From positions 1 to 64,000 of the forward strand of contig JADGAZ010000008.1 of the NCBI GenBank assembly GCA_015231755.1: a stretch of 64,000 nt of DNA, read 5' to 3'. Source of the DNA: Magnetococcales bacterium. Lineage in GTDB: Bacteria > Pseudomonadota > Magnetococcia > Magnetococcales > Magnetaquicoccaceae. The stretch's first letter is position 1. The number at the start of each line of letters is the position of its first letter. Both the position numbers and the translations under genes were made by a program. The notes below the pieces were generated by a model, which made no database searches, had not been told where the DNA came from, and was given only the letters and a program-made list of their open reading frames with translations. This document shows positions 9,031 to 18,368 of this stretch, in pieces.

Positions 9031-10245
9031 TCACTCCGTGTCCCGCTGATCCTCCACCGATCTCAAACTGGTGCGCACTTCCACGACGCCTTTGTCGGCG
9101 TTCAACAGGCGGTCGCACAACTGTTGCACATCGGCATGGATCTGTTCAAAGGTGCAGGATTCATCCACTTTCAGCACCAGATCCAGATGAATCCCCTTGC
9201 GGGAATAGTTGGGTTGCAGTCGAATCACTCCGAGGACCGGTTGACCAGCCGGGATTTCTCCCACGATCCAGGTCATGATTTCCTGTCGTGTGGCGAGGAT
9301 GGGCACATTGCTCACCAGATCGTCTTCGGTATCGACATGCACCACCACCTCGGTGATGGCGATCACATGTTGCAACAGACTGAACTTGACCTTTTCCGCC
9401 ACCTGATGGCCTTCGGAAACAGTCAGATGCATCGGCACCACCACATGGACATCCACAATGATATCCGGTCCCAACTGCCGGGGAGTGACGAAATGGGCGG
9501 AAATCACTTCGGGGATGTCGTGAATCACCTGATTGATCTGTTCCCGGATCTCTTCGTCCACGGCTTCCGTGGAGTCGGTCAACTCCTTGATGGCATCATG
9601 TCCGATTTCCAGACCCACCTTGCTGACGAAAAAGGCCACGGCCACAGCCGCCACGGGATCAAGAATCGGATAGCCCATCAAGGCGCCCCCGATGCCCAGC
9701 ATGGCGGCAAACGAGGAGATCGAATCGGCCCGATGGTGCCAGGCATTGGCCATGATGATGTTGGATTTTAGTTTCCGGCCCACACGCACGGTGTAATGAA
9801 ACAGGGCTTCCTTGGTGGCGATGGAAATCAACGCCACCCAAAACGCCATTTGACCGGGTGCGGTCAATTTGTCCGAGCCCATGCGCTGGACCGCGTCCAC
9901 CACGATTCCCACCGCCACAAGCAGCAGAATGACGGCCAGCAACAAGCTGATCAGCCCTTCAAATTTGCCATGGCCATAGGGGTGTCCCTCATCCGGTTTT
10001 TTGCGGGCGATTTTCATGCCCACCAGCACCACCAGATCGAACAGCAGATCCGCCCCCGAGTGAAATCCCTCTGCCACCAGGGCCGCCGATCCGGTCATCA
10101 GGCCAATGATCAGTTTCCCCAGGGTCAACAGGGTATCACCCGCCGTACCCACTTGCGTGACCCGCTTGGCTTCGACATAACGGACATCCCTGGTACTCGT
10201 GACCCCGTGTGACCCGTGTGACCCGTGCGACCCGTGTGGCATCAT
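9031..10245 (-). CDS. Cation diffusion facilitator, zinc-type, with His-rich N-terminal tail
   Basis: 404 residues from the ATG at 10245, supported by AGGGGA just upstream; an in-frame ATG at 10332 lacks a ribosome site. The N-terminus HGSHGSHGSHG is a potential metal-binding tail. Six membrane helices follow, with HxxxD in TM2 (H62, D66, plus D70) and HHRAD in TM5, the pairing known for Zn/Co-transporting CDF proteins. HPYGHGKFE lies between TM2 and TM3. The C-terminal half is cytoplasmic; after the usual CDF regulatory domain there is a second region of about 80 residues (LGVIRLQPNYSRKGIHLDLVLKVD) of similar fold, so the protein is longer than the typical 300 residues. Metal efflux is the expected role. 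Confidence 0.88.
   Translation of the reverse strand: MMPHGSHGSHGSHGVTSTRDVRYVEAKRVTQVGTAGDTLLTLGKLIIGLMTGSAALVAEGFHSGADLLFDLVVLVGMKIARKKPDEGHPYGHGKFEGLISLLLAVILLLVAVGIVVDAVQRMGSDKLTAPGQMAFWVALISIATKEALFHYTVRVGRKLKSNIIMANAWHHRADSISSFAAMLGIGGALMGYPILDPVAAVAVAFFVSKVGLEIGHDAIKELTDSTEAVDEEIREQINQVIHDIPEVISAHFVTPRQLGPDIIVDVHVVVPMHLTVSEGHQVAEKVKFSLLQHVIAITEVVVHVDTEDDLVSNVPILATRQEIMTWIVGEIPAGQPVLGVIRLQPNYSRKGIHLDLVLKVDESCTFEQIHADVQQLCDRLLNADKGVVEVRTSLRSVEDQRDTE
10205..10237. repeat. 9-base tandem repeat coding for the His-Gly-Ser tail
   Basis: Three consecutive copies of GACCCGTGT (one with a single change) at 10211-10237, preceded by an imperfect fourth, encode the HGS repeats of the CDF protein. 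Copy number could vary by slippage in multiples of three residues without breaking the frame. Confidence 0.7.
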
Positions 10246-10334
10246 GATTTCCCCTGACTTGAGAAAGATTGAATAGGAACAGCATGGCTTAAAAAGGCCG
10301 GCATAGGCAAGGTTACAAAGCCGATCGATCACGC

Positions 10335-10709
10335 CTACTGTTTCTTTTTTTCGTGCAGGAATTGTCCGGTCCTGGCGTCGAACTCGTATTCCATGACCGA
10401 TCCTTGTTCATCGAGCACATCCACTTCATAGATGAACCTTCCCTTTTCGTTTTCCAATTCGACATCGATGAGATGTTTCCCCCGGACCCGATGATCGCCA
10501 TTCAAGATGCGCTCCAAAGGCAGGATCTCCCCGGAGCGCACCATCTGTCGTGCCAATTCGTGGTCGGTATGATGGGATGCCTCCGGGACCGTTTCATGGG
10601 ATTTGGCCAGACAAGGACTGATACCCCATGTCGCCACGAACAAGAAAATACCATGCCACAGTTTGATGCGACAGTCGGTCACCATCCGGCATGCAGATGC
10701 AGGGTTCAT
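10335..10709 (-). CDS. Periplasmic PepSY-domain protein
   Basis: 124 residues. A hydrophobic stretch (LWHGIFLFVATWGISPCLA) after a positive N-terminus is a signal peptide. The mature part has the PepSY pattern EILPLERILNGD, then IDVELENEKGRFIYEVDVLDEQG and EYEFDARTGQFL. Such small PepSY proteins often sit beside cytochrome b561 and QseBC-like two-component genes, as here. The gene is 48 bases downstream of the cytochrome gene on the same strand, so the two probably form an operon. AAGGAT lies 6 bases before the ATG. The molecular role of single PepSY proteins is poorly defined. Confidence 0.8.
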   Translation of the reverse strand: MNPASACRMVTDCRIKLWHGIFLFVATWGISPCLAKSHETVPEASHHTDHELARQMVRSGEILPLERILNGDHRVRGKHLIDVELENEKGRFIYEVDVLDEQGSVMEYEFDARTGQFLHEKKKQ

Positions 10710-10757
10710 GGCGGTATCCTTGGTTGCGTGTTCACGGGGTATCAGGCCTTGGAGCGT

Positions 10758-11360
10758 TCACACGGAACGATTGGAGGATGGATTTTTTTCCCACACCCGG
10801 ATCATGGCGCCCATACTGCCATGGCCAGACCATTGATGCAAAATACCCATGACTCCATGGACCACCAGATACAACCACATCAGGCTGCCCAACACCTCGT
10901 GGACCTCCTTGATGTCGTGGACCAATCCGCTCATGGCGCCATTTTTCTCCATGCCGAAGAAAAGAATGGTGCCACTCACCCCCAACAGGGTGGCGGCGAT
11001 CAATCCCAACCCCTGAATGGCGCTGGCCAGGGGACTGGCTTGAGCGGTATCGGGCAGACGGAATTCACGCACATGGTTTACGTACCGTTTCACATCCTCG
11101 CGAATGGCTCCGTAGCGTTCCGGCGAAAACCAGGGAAACAGCAAGGCGAACGGGATGTCGCCCCCCCGCACCAAACACCAGATCCAGTGAACGATGAGCA
11201 AGACCAGCAACACTTGACCCCAAATCTCGTGCAATGCATAGAATGCATTCGCCGATCGTCCCGGTTTTGGGTGTATCATGAGCAAAGAGTTCAGGAGTTG
11301 TCCGGTGATGCCGATGGCCATCATCAGGTGCAGCAGTCGTGTGACGCGATCATAGAGCAT
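10758..11360 (-). CDS. Cytochrome b561-type membrane protein
   Basis: 200 residues with four hydrophobic helices (about 10-30, 45-65, 115-135 and 155-180) and histidines placed for haem binding (H11, H44, H58, and HEVLGSLMWLYLVVHG near the end). This matches the four-helix cytochrome b561/hydrogenase-cytochrome-b superfamily. It would move electrons in the inner membrane. GAGG lies about 8 bases before the ATG. It is divergent from the response-regulator gene across a 121-base AT-rich gap and co-directional with the PepSY gene, so the two-component pair probably controls it. Confidence 0.82.
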   Translation of the reverse strand: MLYDRVTRLLHLMMAIGITGQLLNSLLMIHPKPGRSANAFYALHEIWGQVLLVLLIVHWIWCLVRGGDIPFALLFPWFSPERYGAIREDVKRYVNHVREFRLPDTAQASPLASAIQGLGLIAATLLGVSGTILFFGMEKNGAMSGLVHDIKEVHEVLGSLMWLYLVVHGVMGILHQWSGHGSMGAMIRVWEKNPSSNRSV

Positions 11361-11481
11361 GGTTTGAATCCTCGTTTTGTTTGAAGTAGATGAAACCGGA
11401 TTTTAAACAGGCCAATATGAAATGAACCTGAAAAAATTGGCGCTGCATTTTTTTTATTAAAAAAAGTGAAAGGAGTCTGGT

Positions 11482-12147
11482 GTGCGTCTGTTACTGGTGG
11501 AAGACGACAACGCTCTGGCTGCGGGTGTGCAAGAGAGTCTGGGGCGGGCCGGTTTTGCGGTGGATGTGGCCTCCAACGGGGTCGAGGCCGAGTATCTGGG
11601 CAACGAAGAGCCGTATGACGCGATCATTCTGGATCTGGGATTGCCGGAACGGCCCGGTCTGGAGGTGCTGCGAAACTGGCGCAAGGGAAACAACAATGTT
11701 CCGGTGCTGATTCTGACCGCCTGGGATGCGTGGCACGAGCGGGTGGACGGATTCAAGGCGGGAGCGGATGATTATCTGGGCAAACCGTTTCACACCCAGG
11801 AGTTGATCGTCCGGCTGATTGCCCTGATTCGTCGCAGTCACGGCAGGCTGCAAAGCGCCGTGCAGGCGGATGGCTTGGTGCTGGATGAACAGCAGCAGTG
11901 CGTGATCCTGTCTTCCGGGGAGCTGAAGAAATTGACCGGAACCGAATTCCGTCTGTTGCGTTACCTGATGTTGAACCCGGACCAACCCGTTTCCAAAACC
12001 CGTTTGACCGAACATGTGTACGAATACGACGAAGACAAGGACAGCAACGTCATCGAGGTCTACATCAAACGGTTGCGCCTGTTGCTGGGGCCGGAGCGCA
12101 TCGAAACCCGTCGGGGCCAGGGCTATGTTTTTCGGAGTCGCGTATGA
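11482..12147 (+). CDS. OmpR/PhoB-family response regulator
   Basis: 221 residues from a GTG start with AAAGGAG 6 bases upstream. The receiver domain has the acidic pair E7/D8-D9, phosphoacceptor D51 and K101. The winged-helix output domain fills residues about 125-220 (TGTEFRLLRYLMLNPDQPVSK, then SNVIEVYIKRLRLLLG and RRGQGYVF). It is closest in layout to QseB/PhoP-type regulators. Its stop overlaps the start of the kinase gene as ATGA. The divergent cytochrome b561/PepSY genes are the obvious candidate targets. Confidence 0.93.
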   Translation: MRLLLVEDDNALAAGVQESLGRAGFAVDVASNGVEAEYLGNEEPYDAIILDLGLPERPGLEVLRNWRKGNNNVPVLILTAWDAWHERVDGFKAGADDYLGKPFHTQELIVRLIALIRRSHGRLQSAVQADGLVLDEQQQCVILSSGELKKLTGTEFRLLRYLMLNPDQPVSKTRLTEHVYEYDEDKDSNVIEVYIKRLRLLLGPERIETRRGQGYVFRSRV

Positions 12148-13511
12148 ACCCGTCGTTGCAAAACCGTCTGGCCATTGGTCTGGCCATGGTGTTGATTCCG
12201 GTCTTTCTGGGTCAATGGATCCTGATGAGTGTGGCCCTGAATCGCATCAACACCGAATACGTCACCTCCCGGCTCGCCCATGACGCAGAGGCGCTGTTTG
12301 TCGCCTTGCAGTTTCCCCCCGCTCATCCCTCGACGCCCCGACTGCTGCCGGCCCGCATCAGTCCCATCTATGTGCAGCCCTGGTCGGGTCACTATTATCA
12401 TGTACAGGTGGGAGACACGGTATTCCGCTCCCGCTCGTTGTGGGATACGGAACTGGTGGTGCCGGAAATGGGATCCCGTGTCGTCGAAACCCATACCATG
12501 ATGCAGGGTCCGCGCAACGAACCGATTCTGACCCTGGTGCGTCGGTTTCACAAGCAGGAGCAGACCATCACCATCCTGGTCGCCGAAGAGGTCAGCCTGA
12601 ACGACCGGATCGTCCAGACCACCCAGGTCTGGTACGCGGTCATTGCCTTGTTGGCGGTTGTGGTGCTGTTGATCCTGCAACGGGAAATGGTCAAACGTCG
12701 TCTGCATCCTTTGAAACAGGCCAAAGACGAATTGCAGCAACTGGAACGGGGCACGTTTCACACGCTCACCACCACCTCGGTGCCGTTGGAGCTACTGCCT
12801 TTCATTATCGAGATCAATCGGTTGTGGTCGATTCTGGCCAATCGGCTCAAAAAGTCGCGGGAGGTCAGCGGCAACTTCGCCCACAACATCCGCACGCCGC
12901 TGACCGTCTTGCTGCAATTGACGGAGAAACCGGAACTGGATCCCCATCCCGCGTTGCGCACCCGGATGCAGCAGCAGATCCAGACCATCGGTGCGTTGTC
13001 GGGTCGGATTCTCAAACAGGTGCGCATGGCCGGCTCCACCCAGGCCGCCCCCCCCATCGACGCGGGCGCTGAATTGACCACCCTGGTGGAAATGATGGAA
13101 CAGATGTATGCCCACAAGGCCATTCGGGTGGAGGCCCACATTCCCGCCGGGTTGTCCGCCGGGTTGATGATCTCGATGGATCGGGAGGATCTGCTGGAGT
13201 TGGTGGGAAACCTGCTGGACAACGGCTGCAAATGGGCCAAAACCACGGTACGGTGTACGGTGGAGCGGGATTCCGGGTTACAGATCACCGTGGAAGACGA
13301 TGGTCCCGGCTCTCCCCCGGAGCAGTTTGAACAGATCCTGAAACGGGGCGGACGGGCGGATCAGAGCATGCCCGGTTATGGCATCGGTCTGGCGGTGGTG
13401 CAAGAGATTGTCACGGTGTACAACGGTGAGCTGGTATTGGGGCGTTCCGAGGCATTGGGGGGATTTCAGGTTCGGGTGCGGCTGGATGCCAGCCGCCTGC
13501 TTTATGCCTGA
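12144..13511 (+). CDS. Membrane sensor histidine kinase, partner of the upstream regulator
   Basis: 455 residues from the ATG at 12144, which overlaps the regulator stop by four bases. Two membrane helices (about 10-30 and 155-180) enclose a periplasmic sensor domain of about 125 residues. A short linker leads to the H-box SGNFAHNIRTPLTVL with phospho-His H247. The ATPase domain has the N-box NLLDNGCKWA, the G1 box DDGPG and the G2 region GYGIGLAVV. The H-box has N rather than E/D after the histidine, as in some PhoQ/QseC relatives. The signal is unknown; linkage to cytochrome b561 and PepSY suggests redox or envelope state. Confidence 0.92.
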   Translation: MNPSLQNRLAIGLAMVLIPVFLGQWILMSVALNRINTEYVTSRLAHDAEALFVALQFPPAHPSTPRLLPARISPIYVQPWSGHYYHVQVGDTVFRSRSLWDTELVVPEMGSRVVETHTMMQGPRNEPILTLVRRFHKQEQTITILVAEEVSLNDRIVQTTQVWYAVIALLAVVVLLILQREMVKRRLHPLKQAKDELQQLERGTFHTLTTTSVPLELLPFIIEINRLWSILANRLKKSREVSGNFAHNIRTPLTVLLQLTEKPELDPHPALRTRMQQQIQTIGALSGRILKQVRMAGSTQAAPPIDAGAELTTLVEMMEQMYAHKAIRVEAHIPAGLSAGLMISMDREDLLELVGNLLDNGCKWAKTTVRCTVERDSGLQITVEDDGPGSPPEQFEQILKRGGRADQSMPGYGIGLAVVQEIVTVYNGELVLGRSEALGGFQVRVRLDASRLLYA

Positions 13512-13536
13512 CGATTCCTGACGGGAAAAAATTCCC

Positions 13537-14430
13537 TCACAGGGATTCGGCGTTTTGCAGCCGTTTGCCGGGGAGACCCCACTGAAACAGGGCCAGACCG
13601 GCAAGAATCAGGATCGTACCCAGAAGCAATCCGCCATGGATCTGTTCCCGGTTGAACGCCACGCCGAGCCACAGGGCCACCGCCGGAGAGCTGAGGGTGA
13701 CCAGCGAAGCGTTGGCGGCGCTGACCCGGCTCAACAGATAATAAAAGCAGACGAATCCAAGCCCGTTGCCCACCAGTCCCAGATAGACGATGGCCAGTCC
13801 GGAGCGGGTATACAAAGCCTCGGTGGGCCAGGGTTCTCCGGAGAGCAAAAACACGATCAGAAACAGCGGAAAGGCCACCCACAGAGATCCGGCGGCGACC
13901 CACATGGGAGCGATGTCCCGATTCCATTGTTTGATGCCGACATTGCCCGCCGCGTAGATGACCACGGAGAGAATCACCGCCGCGATGCCGATGGGGGTGT
14001 TTTCTCCCGCGATGCCGGAGTGGGCGAAGATCACCACCAGTCCGAACAGCCCCATGAGCGATCCGATCCACTTTTGCCGGGAGAAGGGTTCTTTCAACCA
14101 GGCCGCGGCCATCCATCCGGTCAGGATCGGTCCCAGCCCGAACAGCACCGAGATCCAGCCCGAGGGAATGTAGCGAGCGCCCCAATAGACACACAACATG
14201 CTGCCGAACAGATTGAGCCCGGCAATCAAGGAGACCACCAGCAGTTGTCCCAGGGAGGGTGCCGGGTGTCGTTTCAGCCAGGGGATCAGCAACAAGAACA
14301 GAACCACTCCGATACCGATACGGGCCATGACGGCAAAGCTATAACTCATGCCCGCCTGACTCCACTGAATCGCCAGGGGGGTGCTGCCCCAAATGAACGT
14401 GAGTGTCAAAAACGCCATCCAGATTGGCAT
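13537..14430 (-). CDS. EamA/DMT-family transporter
   Basis: 297 residues, the standard length, with ten hydrophobic helices in two EamA repeats (residues about 5-135 and 150-285). Typical motifs are IWGSTPLAIQW at the start and GLVGNGLGFVCFYYLLSRVSAANASLVTLSSPAVA in the second repeat. These inner-membrane carriers export or import amino acids, nucleotides or similar metabolites; the substrate cannot be told here. It is convergent with the kinase gene, 25 bases apart. The ribosome site is weak, so the start is less certain than the frame. Confidence 0.88.
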   Translation of the reverse strand: MPIWMAFLTLTFIWGSTPLAIQWSQAGMSYSFAVMARIGIGVVLFLLLIPWLKRHPAPSLGQLLVVSLIAGLNLFGSMLCVYWGARYIPSGWISVLFGLGPILTGWMAAAWLKEPFSRQKWIGSLMGLFGLVVIFAHSGIAGENTPIGIAAVILSVVIYAAGNVGIKQWNRDIAPMWVAAGSLWVAFPLFLIVFLLSGEPWPTEALYTRSGLAIVYLGLVGNGLGFVCFYYLLSRVSAANASLVTLSSPAVALWLGVAFNREQIHGGLLLGTILILAGLALFQWGLPGKRLQNAESL

Positions 14431-14722
14431 GAATCCGATTCCGTGCGAGTCAGGTTACCCCCGAAAGATTTCAGTATAGGCCTGCTGTTCATCGGATGCA
14501 AAGCCGGGCTGCTACCCTGGAGCGAAAGCAAGCGGAAATGGTGACCGTCTCTGGAGAAACACCCCTTCTAAAGAGGCGATTGTAAGAGTCTGTGGGAGCG
14601 GTTCCAAACGGGTTGCAGGATGGGGCACGCTTATTGCGATCGTTGGGTTTGTCGATCTTAAGGATTGGCTTGCAAAAACCTTGTCGCGCGCCATCTGGCC
14701 GCCCTATTAGGATGCCCTGACG

Positions 14723-15823
14723 ATGAAACCCGTTGCCAATCGGTCCGTATCGAAAACCCTCCATCGGTCCTTGCTGTGCGCCCTGGTGACCCTGGGCATG
14801 ACCGCCACCATGGAGCGTGAACTGTTGGCCGCCTCCGGAACTCCCACGGAGAGCCAGACGGTCCAACCGATCCGAAGTTCCACCCGGACCCCGTTGCACA
14901 AGGCGATCGAGCTTGGGGAGCTGGAGGTTGCGATGCAACTGGTGGCCACGGGTCAAGACATCAACGTGCCGGACAGTTTCGGACTGGTTCCTTTGCATTT
15001 TGCGGTGATCCAGGGAAACGCGTCGCTGGTGAAGGCTTTGCTCGACAAAGGCGCGGAGGTCAACCACCGGGATCAACGGGGGGATACCGCCTTGCACATG
15101 ATCGCGGCCAACAGCGGTTCCGAGGAGTTGACCCGCCTGTTGCTCGGGAAAGGGGCCAAACCCGATATACGCAATCGCACCGGTCAAACCCCGCTGCACT
15201 GGATTGCCGCCGAGGGAAAACTGGGACTGGCCCGACTGATGCTCACGGCCAAGGCGGATATCAATCTTCAGGATGAAACCGGGGATACTCCCCTGCAATG
15301 GGCGGCGGAGGCCGGACACGACAAGATGGTCGCCTTGCTGGTGGAAAACGGCGCCGATCCCAATTTGGCCAATGCCCTGGGTCGCACGCCGTTGTACTGG
15401 GCGGCCCGTTCCGGGGACATTCCCATGGCCGAATATCTGTTCGCCATGAAGGCCAAGCTGGATGTGCGTTCCACCACTGGGGACACGCCCTTGCACTGGG
15501 CGGCGGGAGAAGGACATGGCGCCATGGTCAAGTTTCTGATCCGCTGGGCCAGCGACATCAACCCCACCGCCGAATATCAGGAAACCCCGTTGCACTGGGC
15601 CGCCATGCACGGTCAAGAAGAGGTGACGGCCATCCTGTTGGCCCACGGCGCCAATCTGGAAGCCAAAGACAAGGTGGGCAACACCCCCATGGCCCTGGCC
15701 AAACAAAAAGGTCACGAAGCCGTGGTCAAGCTGCTCGCCGCCCGGGAGAACGCCCTCAAGACCGCGAAAAATGGATCCTCGTCGCTGCGGGTGGCGGCCA
15801 ACCGACCCAACCTGGAACCTTAG
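14723..15823 (+). CDS. Exported ankyrin-repeat protein
   Basis: 366 residues. A positive N-terminus with hydrophobic [15 protein letters not shown] and a following AASG suggests export to the periplasm. From residue about 55 there are roughly nine ankyrin repeats of 33 residues ([19 protein letters not shown], then [38 protein letters not shown] and so on). The tail is basic and serine-rich. AGGAT lies 10 bases before the ATG. The gene is single, divergent from the EamA gene across a 292-base gap with no other visible feature, and ends at a clear terminator. Ankyrin arrays bind proteins; the partner is unknown. Confidence 0.88.
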   Translation: MKPVANRSVSKTLHRSLLCALVTLGMTATMERELLAASGTPTESQTVQPIRSSTRTPLHKAIELGELEVAMQLVATGQDINVPDSFGLVPLHFAVIQGNASLVKALLDKGAEVNHRDQRGDTALHMIAANSGSEELTRLLLGKGAKPDIRNRTGQTPLHWIAAEGKLGLARLMLTAKADINLQDETGDTPLQWAAEAGHDKMVALLVENGADPNLANALGRTPLYWAARSGDIPMAEYLFAMKAKLDVRSTTGDTPLHWAAGEGHGAMVKFLIRWASDINPTAEYQETPLHWAAMHGQEEVTAILLAHGANLEAKDKVGNTPMALAKQKGHEAVVKLLAARENALKTAKNGSSSLRVAANRPNLEP

Positions 15824-15847
15824 ATCCCGGTCTGATTCTCCCCTCTT

Positions 15848-15883
15848 CCCCCGGAAAAAATCGTTTCCGGGGGATTTTTTTTT
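15848..15883 (+). terminator. Rho-independent terminator of the ankyrin gene
   Basis: CCCCCGGAAA (15848-15857) pairs with TTTCCGGGGG (15864-15873) around a 6-base loop, followed by one A and nine Ts. It lies 24 bases after the ankyrin stop codon. Confidence 0.9.
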
Positions 15884-16041
15884 CATTTTCCGATCCATTC
15901 GCATGCCATGGGTTGCGTTTCGGGCGACGAGCGGGTATATTCCCCTGCTGTTTTTTTGTCGCTTTTGAAGCGGAAACCCAGACCGCTCCATCCGGTGACG
16001 TGATCCATCCGTTCCCATTTGATTTCGGATATTCTGAATCC

Positions 16042-16986
16042 ATGTCCATCGAAAAAATGCGTATTTTTTCCGGAACCGCCAACCCCGAACTGGGACGCCG
16101 GATCGCGGAATACCTCTCGGTGCCCATGGCCAACGCCACGGTCCGACGCTTCGCCGATGGCGAAATCTTCATCCAGATCGACGAAAATGTGCGCGGTCGG
16201 GATGTTTTCGTGGTGCAACCCACCTCGAATCCGGCCAACGATCACATCATGGAACTGCTGATCATGGTGGATGCCCTGCATCGGGCCTCGGCGGGACGGA
16301 TCACGGCGGTGATTCCCTATTATGGTTACGCCCGTCAGGACCGTAAAGAGGCCGGACGCACCCCCATCACCGCCAAACTGGTGGCGGATCTGCTCCACGC
16401 CGCCGGGGTGCAACGGGTGTTGACCCTGGACCTGCACGCCGGTCAGATTCAAGGCTTTTTCAACATGCCGGTGGACAACCTCTACGCCACGCCGGTGCTG
16501 TTGGCCGCGGTACGCAAATGGGGCATCGAGGACGCGGTGGTGATCTCCCCGGACATCGGCGGAGTGGTCCGGGCCCGTTCCTACGCCAAACGGCTGCATG
16601 TCGATCTGGCGATCATCGACAAACGTCGTCCGGCCCCCAACGTGGCCGAAATGCACCACATCATCGGCGAAGTGGAAAACAAACACTGCATCATCGTCGA
16701 TGACATGGTGGATACCGCCGGCACCCTGACCAAAGCCGCCGAAGCCCTGTTGCGTCATGGGGCGATGTCCGTGGCGGCGGTCTGTTCCCATGGTGTGCTT
16801 TCCGGCCCGGCGGTGGAGCGCATTCAGTCGTCGGTGTTGACGCGCCTGCTGGTGACGGACACCATTCAACTGAGTCCCGAGGCCATGGCGTGTCCAAAAA
16901 TCGAAATGCGCAGTGTGGCCCCGCTGCTGGGGGAGGCCATCCGCCGTATTTGCGACGAGGAGTCGGTGAGTTCCCTGTTCGTGTAA
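16042..16986 (+). CDS. prs: Ribose-phosphate pyrophosphokinase
   Basis: 314 residues, the normal length. It makes PRPP from ribose 5-phosphate and ATP for nucleotide, His and Trp synthesis. Diagnostic segments are the N-terminal [40 protein letters not shown] (ATP and flexible loop), [11 protein letters not shown] (signature), and the PRPP-binding loop [12 protein letters not shown]. The ATG at 16042 gives the standard N-terminus; an ATG at 16057 is also possible. No strong ribosome site is visible. It stands between a terminator and the rplY-pth-ychF-rsmJ group. Confidence 0.95.
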   Translation: MSIEKMRIFSGTANPELGRRIAEYLSVPMANATVRRFADGEIFIQIDENVRGRDVFVVQPTSNPANDHIMELLIMVDALHRASAGRITAVIPYYGYARQDRKEAGRTPITAKLVADLLHAAGVQRVLTLDLHAGQIQGFFNMPVDNLYATPVLLAAVRKWGIEDAVVISPDIGGVVRARSYAKRLHVDLAIIDKRRPAPNVAEMHHIIGEVENKHCIIVDDMVDTAGTLTKAAEALLRHGAMSVAAVCSHGVLSGPAVERIQSSVLTRLLVTDTIQLSPEAMACPKIEMRSVAPLLGEAIRRICDEESVSSLFV

Positions 16987-17021
16987 ACGTGCATGATGGG
17001 GGGAGCCCCCCTCACCCCCAA

Positions 17022-17070
17022 CCGTGAAAGCGAAAAACGACTTTCACGGCAAAATCAACCGCTGATTTTT
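17022..17070 (+). promoter_or_regulatory. Two adjacent hairpins in the prs-rplY gap
   Basis: CCGTGAAAG (17022-17030) pairs with CTTTCACGG (17041-17049), and right after it AAAATCA pairs with TGATTTT (17051-17069). The second ends in a short T-run. They could end the prs transcript or form a structured leader for rplY, whose start is 46 bases further on. I cannot tell which. Confidence 0.45.
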
Positions 17071-17115
17071 CCATTTTGGGTGATCAGGATTTTCTTTAAG
17101 TAAAGGAGTGGCATC

Positions 17116-17709
17116 ATGGCTATGATTATGGCTCAAACCCGTGAAGGTCTTGGCAAAGGGGCCTCCCGTCTCATGCGTCGCAATGCGCGCGTTCCCGCCG
17201 TGCTGTATGGTGGAACCCGCCAGAACCGCAATCTCTCCCTGGATCAAAAAGATCTGCTCAAGCTTCTGGATACCGAAGGCTCCGGACTGCGCACCCATCG
17301 CCAGGACATGGTGATCGATGGTGATGTCCGCGTGGCGGTGCTGCTGCGGGACTACCAGATCCATCCCGTGACCGGCATGCCGGTGCATGTGGACTTCATG
17401 CGTTTCGATCCCGACCAGATCATTCACGTCCGGGTTCCGATCCATGTGAGCGGCGAAACCAAATGCCCCGGCATCAAGGCGGGTGGCGTGATGGACGTGA
17501 TCCAAAAGGATGTGGAAGTCCACTGCCGCGCCGATGATCTGCCCAATTTCATCGAAGTCTCGATTGCCACCTTGGACATCGGTGACGCGGTTCATGTCAA
17601 GGATCTGGAACTGCCCAAGGGCGTGGAAATTCCCCACGAGGACAACTTCACCCTGGTCACCATCGTGGGCACCCAGGCCGAAGCCGTTGACGCCACCGTC
17701 GAGGGGTGA
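17116..17709 (+). CDS. rplY: Ribosomal protein L25, long Ctc-type
   Basis: 197 residues: an N-terminal 5S rRNA-binding L25 domain (GLGKGASRLMRRNARVPAVLYGG) and the C-terminal TL5/Ctc beta domain (VRVPIHVSGETKCPGIKAGGVMDVIQKDVEV, then FIEVSIATLDIGDAVHVKDL). This is the long form common outside enteric bacteria. AAAGGAG precedes the ATG by 9 bases. It is followed after 44 bases by pth, the usual neighbour of this gene. Confidence 0.95.
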   Translation: MAMIMAQTREGLGKGASRLMRRNARVPAVLYGGTRQNRNLSLDQKDLLKLLDTEGSGLRTHRQDMVIDGDVRVAVLLRDYQIHPVTGMPVHVDFMRFDPDQIIHVRVPIHVSGETKCPGIKAGGVMDVIQKDVEVHCRADDLPNFIEVSIATLDIGDAVHVKDLELPKGVEIPHEDNFTLVTIVGTQAEAVDATVEG

Positions 17710-17753
17710 TCATTCGGTTTCGCTGCCACGCTGACTGACAGGATGATCAGGCC

Positions 17754-18341
17754 GTGAAGCTTCTGGTCGGGCTTGGCAATCCGGGCGAAACCTATGCCCG
17801 GACCCGTCACAATCTGGGACAGGATCTGCTCGCGGAGGTGGTCCGTCGTTTCGGAATGCCTGCCGGCAACAAGCGGTTCCAGGGGGTTTTCGGGGATGGA
17901 CGGATCGAGGGGGAGCGGGTTTTCTGGCTGGTTCCCGAAACCTACATGAATCTCTCCGGGGAGGCGGTTGGCGCAGCCATGCGCTATTTCCGCCTGACCC
18001 CTCCCGATGTGATCGTGTTTCACGATGACGTGGATCTGGCCTGCGGCAAGGTCCGCATGAAAGCCGGCGGCGGCAACGGCGGACACAACGGCCTGAAATC
18101 GATTCAACAGATCATCGGATCTGCGGATTTTATCCGGGTGCGCCTGGGCGTGGGTCGTCCTCCACCCGGTATCGATACGGCCCGTTTTGTGCTGGCCGGA
18201 TTCTCGCCGGACGAGCAGATGGCCCGTGATCGGTTGTTGGAACAACTGCCTCCGGTGGTTCCCTGGATACTCAAGGGGGATCTCAACGCAGCCATGAACC
18301 GTTTGGGTCTGGAGCGGGACAAGCCCCCCCATTCTTCTTAA
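17754..18341 (+). CDS. pth: Peptidyl-tRNA hydrolase
   Basis: 195 residues from a GTG start with AGGAT upstream. It releases peptides from peptidyl-tRNA that drops off ribosomes. Catalytic features are GLGNPG (N9), the histidine H19 in TRHNLG, YMNLSG, the aspartate in HDDVDL, and the glycine-rich GGGNGGHNGLKSI. It lies in a typical rplY-pth-ychF order. Confidence 0.95.
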   Translation: MKLLVGLGNPGETYARTRHNLGQDLLAEVVRRFGMPAGNKRFQGVFGDGRIEGERVFWLVPETYMNLSGEAVGAAMRYFRLTPPDVIVFHDDVDLACGKVRMKAGGGNGGHNGLKSIQQIIGSADFIRVRLGVGRPPPGIDTARFVLAGFSPDEQMARDRLLEQLPPVVPWILKGDLNAAMNRLGLERDKPPHSS

Positions 18342-18368
18342 AATCAACACCATTCAAGGAGCCCCCTC

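Noticed and set aside
9031-10245. Magnetosome CDF protein (MamB/MamM)
   Set aside because: It has the zinc-type HxxxD pairs in TM2 and TM5, a His-rich tail and no magnetosome genes around it.
14431-14722. Possible small gene or RNA between the EamA and ankyrin genes
   Set aside because: No frame with a ribosome site, no convincing hairpin and no tRNA-like fold were seen. It most likely holds the two divergent promoters.
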